This document shows, piece by piece, positions 1 to 6,929 of a DNA stretch of 29,467 bases (the first letter of the stretch is position 1; every line of letters begins with the position of its first letter). Source of the stretch: Bacillota bacterium (GTDB taxonomy: Bacteria; Bacillota; Clostridia; Christensenellales; Aristaeellaceae); NCBI GenBank assembly GCA_023415145.1, contig JAEZLW010000073.1, positions 1 through 29,467 of the forward strand, written 5' to 3'. Both the position numbers and the translations under genes were made by a program. The notes under the pieces are model-generated. The model ran no database searches and was not told the DNA's origin. It saw only the letters and a program-made list of their open reading frames with translations.

Positions 1-1334
1 AACCACGACTGCATCCGGAAATTTTCAAAACGCTCCCCCATGTCATGAAGATCGCTTGAATACAAGTACTGCTGCACAAGGGCGATGATCACGGCAACCT
101 TTTTGATGGTTGGCAGGTTCTGCTCAAAACAGAGCATTTGCTGCAAAAAGTCGTTCAAGTGCCTGACCAGGGCAAAAGCAGTAAGATCCTTCAATTGCAG
201 TTCTTCGCGAAGCCAATGATAAAGCGCAGTCTTGTCAACATTCTCCTGCATATCACTGGATGCCAGATGATAAAAATGAGTCAGGCATTTCTTCAGCACT
301 GCGCTATAATGGTTCACTTCGTTCACTTTATAACGGTTGGGTATATCCTTCATGATATTGGCGATGATGGTGTTTAAGCTGCATTCTACTTTTTCGTCTG
401 CCCGGCCGTGCGGCGCAAAGCAGGGTCCTTTCGCACAGCCGCAGGAATTGCGTACTCGAAGCTGCGTTTTCAATTCAACGGGGGTTACACGACGCCCTTC
501 CGCCAGGCCTGTGGCATGCACCACAGCCAATTTCCCCATCTTGTACGCATCCTGTGAAACACTGGTGAGCGGCGGCTCCAGAGACCGGGAGGTAGTGAAA
601 TCGTCAAAACCCGTTATGGCAAGATCGCTGCCAATGGCAAGGCCACGCTTCCGGCATTCACGATACCCGGCTTTCGCCATTTCATCATTGGAAAACGCAA
701 TAGCCTCCAGGCCGGGATTGTCATTAAGAAGCGTGGCCACCTGTGCGTCCACAAATTCTGAGAAATCGCCGAAAACAATCATTTTATCCGTAACGGGCAG
801 ACCGTATCTTTCCATGGTGTCCTTGTAGGCACGTACCCGGTCATTGGCTTCCGGGTGGGCTTCAGGCCCGGATAACATGGCGATCTTCCGATACCCGTGC
901 ACCTTTATCAAATGCTCCACGCATTGGCTGAAGCTATGGTAGTTGTCCACGGCAATGGAAGATTTGTCCGGAAGGTCGCTTATGATGTTCTCCTGCAAAA
1001 GCACAAAGGGAATATCCCGGAAACGGTCCAGAAATAATTTCCGGCCATCTGTGCCCGAGAATCCGGACAAGGATCCGCAGGCAACGATGAGCGCATCCGC
1101 CCCTATCAGAGGCGTATAGTCGTAGATACCGTTATAATGATATGCTTTTTGTTGATTCAGGTCCGACTCCATGGACGCAACATGCTTTTGCGCCCCCAGC
1201 AAAAAAATAAGATGTGCATGACGGCTCTTCGCACTGCTGTACATGCCGCGCATCAATTCCCACATGAAATCATTGCTGACATCACCAAGCAGCACACAAA
1301 TTGTCATTTTTTTGTTTGTTCCGTCTCGTATCAT
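1..1334 (-). CDS. Periplasmic-binding-like sensor regulator, 3' end cut by window edge
   Basis: The first 444 codons are visible; the gene runs off the left edge. The start ATG (1334-1332) has an AAGGAG site 9 bases upstream. Residues about 10-290 form a LacI/GalR-type sugar-binding fold (Peripla_BP_3-like): segments such as GYRKIAMLSG, FSNDEMAKAGY and ITGFDDFTTSR are the usual landmarks. No DNA-binding helix-turn-helix precedes it and there is no signal peptide. A Cys-rich hinge (NSCGC, about residue 295) ends the domain and a mainly helical region follows. In Clostridia this layout (binding domain, SCGC hinge, helical part) usually leads into a GGDEF or AraC-type output domain; that part lies outside the window, so the output is inference. 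It probably senses a sugar in the cytoplasm. Confidence 0.8.
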   Translation of the reverse strand, partial: MIRDGTNKKMTICVLLGDVSNDFMWELMRGMYSSAKSRHAHLIFLLGAQKHVASMESDLNQQKAYHYNGIYDYTPLIGADALIVACGSLSGFSGTDGRKLFLDRFRDIPFVLLQENIISDLPDKSSIAVDNYHSFSQCVEHLIKVHGYRKIAMLSGPEAHPEANDRVRAYKDTMERYGLPVTDKMIVFGDFSEFVDAQVATLLNDNPGLEAIAFSNDEMAKAGYRECRKRGLAIGSDLAITGFDDFTTSRSLEPPLTSVSQDAYKMGKLAVVHATGLAEGRRVTPVELKTQLRVRNSCGCAKGPCFAPHGRADEKVECSLNTIIANIMKDIPNRYKVNEVNHYSAVLKKCLTHFYHLASSDMQENVDKTALYHWLREELQLKDLTAFALVRHLNDFLQQMLCFEQNLPTIKKVAVIIALVQQYLYSSDLHDMGERFENFRMQSW

Positions 1335-1386
1335 ACAATTATTCTCCTTATCTGTGTATGATTTGACGACTCACTTAAGTATGGAT

Positions 1387-1415
1387 ATATTACCATAAAA
1401 ATATGCAAAATACAA
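1387..1415 (-). promoter_or_regulatory. Sigma-A type promoter of the sensor gene
   Basis: Read on the minus strand, TTGTAT (1415-1410) and TAATAT (1392-1387) are separated by exactly 17 bases. They lie about 50 bases upstream of the start codon of the sensor gene ending at the left edge. Confidence 0.65.
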
Positions 1416-1425
1416 GAATTTGTAT
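1410..1425. repeat. Inverted repeat over the -35 box
   Basis: ATACAA-GAAT-TTGTAT is a perfect 6-base inverted repeat with a 4-base centre. Its left arm is the -35 box of the sensor-gene promoter. The position suits an operator or a roadblock, but an A/T-rich repeat of this size can also arise by chance. Confidence 0.4.
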
Positions 1426-1586
1426 GGCATTTTCCAGAATCTTCGATAAAAATTGCAGTTACATGTCATGCTGAACAAGAAACCCCTTCCGACCTATGCA
1501 ACCTGCCGTATAAATGAATGTTTCAGGGATGGTTCACAATTGCCACCCGTTACTTTTCCGGAATTGCAGAAAAAAATAGGTATAAG
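1426..1586. other. Gene-free spacer, nothing identified
   Basis: This stretch lies between the promoter of the left-edge gene and the terminator of the next one. I see no convincing ribosome site plus start, no promoter pair and no RNA fold. A plus-strand open frame that crosses it has no ribosome site and runs through a terminator. Confidence 0.5.
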
Positions 1587-1616
1587 AAAAGGGCACGTAC
1601 TTCACCGTACCCTTTT
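1587..1616 (-). terminator. Terminator of the exported propeller gene
   Basis: AAAAGGG (1587-1593) pairs with CCCTTTT (1610-1616), and ACG (1595-1597) with CGT (1606-1608), broken only by one C/A mismatch; the loop is 8 bases. It lies about 65 bases past the stop of the 845-residue gene and is followed on the minus strand by a T-rich tail. The plus-strand side also has seven T residues, so it could work both ways. Confidence 0.7.
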
Positions 1617-1680
1617 TTTGTATCTCTTTGGCCAGCAAACCAATCTGCGGCTTATGCTGCCTCTGACTCATATGATCGAA

Positions 1681-4218
1681 TCAGAACCCCTTTATCATGT
1701 ATATCAGCAACTCATCGCAGGATTCGTCTTCTCTGGACTGAGCAGCAGCCACCAGTACACCATCATCAACAGGAATCATGGATGACAGCCACGGGTAATC
1801 GGTGCCCAGCAGACTATCACCATCCACTGTACCAATAAACTCGCCCTGGCGGGAAAACAGCTTGAAGGCTCTGTAATTGACATCCAGCACCAAAATGCCT
1901 TCTGAGGTTTCGACGATCCCTGTGACAGAGCCAAAGGCATCGTCTTTGGTCCAGTCTTCAGCGCCAAAGGTGAAAAGCTCCTTTCCGTCCAAATCATACA
2001 CGGCAACACGCTGAGCCTCACCTTTCTCTGCATCGCTGCCCGCAACATAGATACGCGTGTTGGAAATGGCAATGCAGCTGATGGAGCTGAAGCGGCCCTT
2101 CCTGTTCTGGGCATCGGACAGGTTCGACAGTATCCACTGCTCTTCGGTCAGCACTCCATCTTTTGCATGGATCAATTTGGGTTCCGCATTGGCCCAGTAG
2201 CTGATGCCCCATTCGCCGCCCGGATGCATGACCAGGTTGCCGGAGATATTGTTATCCTGTATAACTGCCCCGTCCTTGATGGCAAGGATATTGAAAATGC
2301 CTTCAGATACATACAGGATACCATCCTTGGCAAGGGTCAAATATTCAAAATCATCAGCAAGCTTCATGACACCGTTTTCAAACAACTGGTCGGGAATTAA
2401 CGCATCATCCCCCACGGTGTAGGCATAGAGCATTTTGCCGGCCAGCACATACAGACGATTTCCCTCCAACGCGATCTGGTTGTTGAATATGCTGTCCAGA
2501 ACAATCGGCTGGTCGGGCTTAATCCATGTAGCCGTCAGCTCCAAAGTACCTACACTGACAGAGGAAGGCTTGGGCTCATAAGGAATGCCATCCTCAGGCA
2601 GAGGCGGGTCTACATTGGGAGGCGTCAGCACAGGCAGCTTGTAGGATATCGAATCCAGAATGGACTGCAGGCTGTCGCCAATCTTCTCCGGCTGCTCCAC
2701 GGTGATAGCCAGTGTAATGCGCGATTCAGGCACGCGAGCCGTATATTCGGTATACTCCCAGCCCCATCTCTCATAACCGGTACCAGAGAAATCTATTCCG
2801 CCGATTTCAATCTCATCAAGTTTCTCTTTGCCTGCCTCCATGGCATAATCCATCAAATATTTCATTTTATCGCGGTACGTGTCCACGCCTTCGCTGCTTG
2901 CGGTAAGCGATATGGAAGCTATGAATTCGCCGCTTGAATCATTCAACTCATATTTTACCGCGCTGTAGTCTTCTCTGTCATACCACCAGTTTTCATTGTT
3001 TACCCAGCCCTCTTTCGGGAAGGAAACGGTAAACAGGTTTGTCTCACACAACAGCGTATCTCCAGTTACAGTTACGGGTACCTCCGCCGTCGCAACAGGC
3101 TCTGCAGTAGGTGCGGGAGTAACTTCAACAGTAGGCGCATAGGTTGGAAACATGTTGGGCTCAGCGGTAGTTACCGCAGCCTCATCGTCTCTTTTTTGAA
3201 ATATGACCGATACCGTGCTCGAGCCATAGAACACTGTCAGTTCTTCCTTTTCCGCATTCCAGGCAGGAGAAGAGAAAACGAAGCTGCCGCCAAGTGTCAG
3301 GCTGCCATCCTTATCCGTCCAGGTGATTTTTTCCGTATAGGTGCTGGTGATAAATGCTTCACCCGTTCCATCTTCACGCAATGTGATGGTGCATCCCTCA
3401 GGGAACAACATGTCAATGTCGAAAGTATAACCCATCGTTTCATAACGGACAGCCTTCCAGATACCGGCAAACACAGATACCTTGGCAGGTGGAGGCGTCG
3501 AACCCGCTGACGCCTGATTGGTCTGCTCGATACGCTTAAAGTAAACTGTTGCACCGTCTGCATTGGCTATGAGCTGATTATCCAAAAATTGCACATCGGT
3601 TTGCATATCATCCAAAGTGATATTGATGCCGCCTTCTATCTCATGCCACACACCGTCTGTGCGAAAACCCATGGATGTCATGACCAGCGTGCCATCCCGA
3701 TTGATCTGCAAAGCAATCAGATCAGAAATCTTGAACCCATCAATCTCGTCTTTTAACACTCCGTCGCCTTCATCCATTGCAGAAGCAACCCAATTGCCAA
3801 CATATTTGCTTCCTTTAATCAGCGACAGCAAACCGCCGGATTTTGACTTGACTACAGACTTTTCCAAATACGATATGACGCCGTTTGAATCGTTCGCAAG
3901 CTGTCCGTCTCTAAATTCGAACTCAACAACCTGTCCGTCGATGTTGGCTGTTATGCCTTGTTCGCCTGCCTGCCATGTGCCGGGAATGGCATCGCCGAAG
4001 GATGTTACCAACAGGGAGCCATCCTGATTCAATTGGATTTTCATCAAGTCTGCAACGCTTGACCCTTCATACTCTGTCATCTTGACACCGTCGCCCATGT
4101 CTATGGAAACGCAGACCCACTCCCCCGAGTAATCCGCCTTTTCGGCTAGTACAGCCCCGAAACCTGCAAGCGTAAAGATGATCAAAAATAGAATTACTGC
4201 AGCAATTGCCTTTCTCAT
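1681..4218 (-). CDS. Exported protein: three tandem beta domains plus C-terminal beta-propeller
   Basis: The protein has 845 residues. I chose ATG 4218 because GGAGGG sits 7 bases before it; the frame stays open 28 codons further but without a ribosome site. Residues 1-25 are a signal peptide (Lys-Arg, hydrophobic core, likely cut after AVLA). Three related domains follow (about 28-118, 138-230, 249-343); the first two share GDGV, a DL(M/I)-x-(I/L)Q(L/I)N-x-DG(S/T)L core and a G-x-W strand. A Pro/Thr/Glu/Ala-rich linker covers 344-387. Residues 388-525 form an alpha/beta domain of PsbP-like character, and 550-845 a propeller with NHL-like repeats (VAVYDLDGKELFTFG, RAFKLFSRQGEFIG). No catalytic motif is seen; a surface or cell-wall binding/sensing role is a guess. 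The gene is a single unit with its own promoter and terminator. Confidence 0.8.
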   Translation of the reverse strand: MRKAIAAVILFLIIFTLAGFGAVLAEKADYSGEWVCVSIDMGDGVKMTEYEGSSVADLMKIQLNQDGSLLVTSFGDAIPGTWQAGEQGITANIDGQVVEFEFRDGQLANDSNGVISYLEKSVVKSKSGGLLSLIKGSKYVGNWVASAMDEGDGVLKDEIDGFKISDLIALQINRDGTLVMTSMGFRTDGVWHEIEGGINITLDDMQTDVQFLDNQLIANADGATVYFKRIEQTNQASAGSTPPPAKVSVFAGIWKAVRYETMGYTFDIDMLFPEGCTITLREDGTGEAFITSTYTEKITWTDKDGSLTLGGSFVFSSPAWNAEKEELTVFYGSSTVSVIFQKRDDEAAVTTAEPNMFPTYAPTVEVTPAPTAEPVATAEVPVTVTGDTLLCETNLFTVSFPKEGWVNNENWWYDREDYSAVKYELNDSSGEFIASISLTASSEGVDTYRDKMKYLMDYAMEAGKEKLDEIEIGGIDFSGTGYERWGWEYTEYTARVPESRITLAITVEQPEKIGDSLQSILDSISYKLPVLTPPNVDPPLPEDGIPYEPKPSSVSVGTLELTATWIKPDQPIVLDSIFNNQIALEGNRLYVLAGKMLYAYTVGDDALIPDQLFENGVMKLADDFEYLTLAKDGILYVSEGIFNILAIKDGAVIQDNNISGNLVMHPGGEWGISYWANAEPKLIHAKDGVLTEEQWILSNLSDAQNRKGRFSSISCIAISNTRIYVAGSDAEKGEAQRVAVYDLDGKELFTFGAEDWTKDDAFGSVTGIVETSEGILVLDVNYRAFKLFSRQGEFIGTVDGDSLLGTDYPWLSSMIPVDDGVLVAAAQSREDESCDELLIYMIKGF

Positions 4219-4397
4219 GTTATACCCTCCTTCTAGAAATTGTTCTGAACAAAAGTCAACAAGCAAAAAAATTGATGCAATAAATGACAGTGGATGAATC
4301 ATGCTCTGTTGATTTCCAGCAGATAGTGCAATACAATAATCATATGAGTAACATAAGGGAACAGAAAAGCCAATTTTCTACCATTAATTTAACTATG

Positions 4398-4425
4398 ATT
4401 ATATCACCAAATAAAAAACTGTCAA
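4398..4425 (-). promoter_or_regulatory. Consensus promoter of the exported propeller gene
   Basis: On the minus strand TTGACA (4425-4420) and TATAAT (4403-4398) are both perfect consensus boxes, 16 bases apart. Transcription would start near 4390, giving an untranslated leader of about 170 bases. The promoter lies just past the kbl stop codon, with no visible terminator between them. Confidence 0.85.
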
Positions 4426-4459
4426 TGATTTTTGCCCTTTTACACAGAATTTGGGTTCT

Positions 4460-5647
4460 TTACAGCTTCAATTCCTCTTTCACTTCTACAAATGCTTCAA
4501 TGACCCGGTCGATATCCTCACGGGTATAGCCAGCAGACATCTGGGTACGGATGCGGGCTTTTCCTTGAGGCACCACCGGGTAAAAGAACCCCACCACATA
4601 TACGCCCTTGTCCAGCATCCTTAAAGCAAACTGGCCTGCCAATTTTGCGTCATACAGCATGACAGGAACAATGGGATGCTCACCGGGGAGAATATCAAAG
4701 CCCAAAGCAGCCATCTTCTCGCGGAAATACCGGGTGTTTTCATGCAAACGTTCCCGATGGGAGGGTTCCTCCTTCAAAAGCTTTAACACCTGAAGGGAAG
4801 CCGCAGCCAACGAAGGTGTCAGGGTGTTGGAAAAGAGATAGGGCCGGCTCCTTTGACGCAGCAGATCGATGATTTCCTTTCTGCCGCTGGTGTATCCGCC
4901 GGATGCGCCGCCCATGGCCTTGCCAAGCGTGCCGGTAAGGATATCCACCCTGCCCATTACTCCGCAAAACTCAGGCGTCCCACGCCCATGCTCGCCCATA
5001 AAGCCCACCGCGTGGCTGTCATCCACCATAACCAGCGCGCCGAATGCTTCAGCCAGGTTGCAAATGCCCTGAAGGTTGGCAATGTAACCATCCATGGAAA
5101 ACACGCCGTCGGTAGCAATCATGATGTTCTCCGCACCGTCTGCTTTTGCCGCGTCAAGCTGTGCCTTTAGGTCATCCATATCGTTGTTCTTGTAACGGTA
5201 ACGCTTTGCCTTGCACAAACGAATGCCATCAATAATACTGGCATGGTTCAGTTCATCACTGACGATGGCATCCTTATCGGAAAGCAGTGTTTCAAAAAGG
5301 CCGCCATTGGCATCAAAGCAGGAAGAATACAAAATCGTATCCTCCATGCCAAGGAAATCGTTCAGAGCCATTTCCAAATCCTTATGAATCTGCTGCGTTC
5401 CGCAAATGAACCGGACGGAAGACAGCCCATATCCCCAAGCATCCAGTGCTTCTTTTGCGGCCTCAATGATGCGCGGATGGTCGCACAGCCCCAGATAGTT
5501 GTTGGCACACAGGTTTAATACCCCTTTGCGTTCCGTTGTATCAATGCGGACGCCCTGCCTTGAGGTAATGATTCGCTCATTTTTGTAGGTACCCTGCTCC
5601 CTGATTTCATGTAGACGTGCAGCAAAGCCTTCCAGCGCCTTTTTCAT
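4460..5647 (-). CDS. kbl: Glycine C-acetyltransferase (2-amino-3-ketobutyrate CoA ligase)
   Basis: This 395-residue enzyme is a PLP-dependent alpha-oxoamine synthase that splits 2-amino-3-oxobutyrate with CoA into glycine and acetyl-CoA. The length equals that of the family. The PLP lysine is K243 in TGTLGKAMGG, and cofactor-pocket residues are visible in DELNHAS (H136) and DDSHAVG (D209, H212). It is the second gene of an operon with tdh, whose stop lies 18 bases upstream; a GGGGGAG site precedes the start. The pair makes the two-step threonine-to-glycine route. Related family members (KBL-like, BioF, serine palmitoyltransferase) look alike, but the neighbour makes Kbl by far the most likely. 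Confidence 0.95.
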   Translation of the reverse strand: MKKALEGFAARLHEIREQGTYKNERIITSRQGVRIDTTERKGVLNLCANNYLGLCDHPRIIEAAKEALDAWGYGLSSVRFICGTQQIHKDLEMALNDFLGMEDTILYSSCFDANGGLFETLLSDKDAIVSDELNHASIIDGIRLCKAKRYRYKNNDMDDLKAQLDAAKADGAENIMIATDGVFSMDGYIANLQGICNLAEAFGALVMVDDSHAVGFMGEHGRGTPEFCGVMGRVDILTGTLGKAMGGASGGYTSGRKEIIDLLRQRSRPYLFSNTLTPSLAAASLQVLKLLKEEPSHRERLHENTRYFREKMAALGFDILPGEHPIVPVMLYDAKLAGQFALRMLDKGVYVVGFFYPVVPQGKARIRTQMSAGYTREDIDRVIEAFVEVKEELKL

Positions 5648-5665
5648 CCCTTTTGCTCCCCCGTA

Positions 5666-6697
5666 TCACAGTTTCTTCCAATCAAGCACGACCTTGCCGG
5701 CCTTCCCCTCGTTCATCACACGGAGGCCTTCTTCAAAATCCTTTGCGTCAAAATGGTGCGTGATTACCGGTGTAATATCCAGTCCGCTTTGGAGCATGGC
5801 ACTCATCTTGTACCATGTTTCAAACATTTCACGACCATAGATGCCTTTGAGAATCAGGCCTTTGAAGATAACGTCATTCCAGTCGATCACTGTCCCGGGC
5901 TTGATAAAGCCCAAGATTGCAATTCTGCCGTGATTGGACATGCTGGAGATCATGCCGTTGAACGCGTCAGGCGCACCGCTCATTTCAAGCCCTACGTCAA
6001 AGCCCTCACGCATACCAAGTTCATGCATGACATCCTTCAAGTCTTCCTGAGCGCTGTTTACGCACCGCGTCACGCCGATCTTCTGTGCCAGCTCCAGGCG
6101 GAAGGGATTGATGTCGCATATGACAACCTTGCGTGCGCCAACATGCCTGGCCACTGCCGCTGCCATGATGCCAATCGGGCCTGCACCTGTGATGAGTACA
6201 TCCTCCCCCGTCATATCAAACGAAAGGGCTGTATGAACCGCATTGCCCAGCGGGTCAAAGCATGCCACAATGTCATCCGGAATATCCGGGCTGCATCTCC
6301 AGACATTCGTATACGGGATGCTTAAGTACTCGGCAAACGCGCCATCCCGGTTGACGCCAACGCCACGTGTGTTCGGGCAGTTATGCCTGCGGCCGGCCAG
6401 GCAATTGCGGCATTCGCCGCAAACGATGTGGCCTTCACCCGAAACGCGTTCCCCTATCTTAAACCCCTTTACATGGCTGCCAACCGCCGCGATTTCACCT
6501 ACGAACTCATGGCCGATGACAAGCGGGGTTTTGATGGTCTTCTGTGCCCAGGCATCCCAGTTGTAAATGTGCAGATCTGTACCGCAGATGGCTGTTTTCG
6601 TGATTCGAACCAGCACATCCTCGTCGCCGCATATGGGCATTGGGACTTCCATAAGCGTCAAACCGCGTTCTGGGCGTTCCTTAACCAGTGCTTTCAT
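5666..6697 (-). CDS. tdh: L-threonine 3-dehydrogenase (zinc, NAD-dependent)
   Basis: This 343-residue medium-chain dehydrogenase oxidises L-threonine to 2-amino-3-oxobutyrate, the substrate of Kbl encoded just downstream. Catalytic zinc residues are C38 (AICGTD) with H63-E64 (GHEF); the structural zinc cysteines are C93, C96, C99 and C107. The NAD fold motif GAGPIG is at 172-177. The C-terminus (GKAGKVVLDW) is typical of Tdh. AAGGAGGAA lies 9 bases before the start. It is the first gene of the tdh-kbl operon and diverges from the GHL6-like gene. Confidence 0.95.
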   Translation of the reverse strand: MKALVKERPERGLTLMEVPMPICGDEDVLVRITKTAICGTDLHIYNWDAWAQKTIKTPLVIGHEFVGEIAAVGSHVKGFKIGERVSGEGHIVCGECRNCLAGRRHNCPNTRGVGVNRDGAFAEYLSIPYTNVWRCSPDIPDDIVACFDPLGNAVHTALSFDMTGEDVLITGAGPIGIMAAAVARHVGARKVVICDINPFRLELAQKIGVTRCVNSAQEDLKDVMHELGMREGFDVGLEMSGAPDAFNGMISSMSNHGRIAILGFIKPGTVIDWNDVIFKGLILKGIYGREMFETWYKMSAMLQSGLDITPVITHHFDAKDFEEGLRVMNEGKAGKVVLDWKKL

Positions 6698-6732
6698 GCA
6701 AAGTTTCCTCCTTGATCATTAACAACCAAACC

Positions 6733-6762
6733 ATATTGTTGGACAGCAAAATCATCATTCAA
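6733..6762 (-). promoter_or_regulatory. Possible tdh-kbl promoter
   Basis: On the minus strand TTGAAT (6762-6757) and CAATAT (6738-6733) are 18 bases apart and lie about 35 bases before the tdh start. The match is moderate. Confidence 0.4.
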
Positions 6763-6832
6763 TCACTATGCCCATTTTTCGCCGCAGAACACAAATTTAC
6801 CTGCTGACTTTCATACAAAAGAGACGGCCGCT

Positions 6833-6844
6833 TGAACCGGTTCA
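6833..6844. promoter_or_regulatory. 12-bp perfect palindrome, probable LacI-family operator
   Basis: TGAACCGGTTCA is a perfect palindrome with a central CG, the form typical of LacI/GalR-family operators. Its right end overlaps the -35 box (6841-6846) of the GHL6-like gene promoter, so binding would block RNA polymerase. No LacI-type regulator with a helix-turn-helix is seen in the window. Confidence 0.5.
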
Positions 6845-6869
6845 CAGGAACCAGATATCATGGTACAAT
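6841..6869 (+). promoter_or_regulatory. Promoter of the GHL6-like hydrolase gene
   Basis: TTCACA (6841-6846) and TACAAT (6864-6869) are 17 bases apart, with transcription expected near 6876 and a leader of about 55 bases to the ATG at 6930. Confidence 0.6.
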
Positions 6870-6929
6870 TGAATGCAATAGCGCCGAGAATGATGGCCCC
6901 GAGCTGTATTGCGAAAGGTAGAGAAAAAT

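Noticed and set aside
1453..1785. 110-residue plus-strand open frame in the left spacer
   Set aside because: Runs through a terminator hairpin, overlaps the real minus gene and has no ribosome site.
6833..6844. Catabolite repression (cre) site
   Set aside because: The cre pattern is a 14-base element with different spacing; this 12-base palindrome fits other LacI-family operators better.
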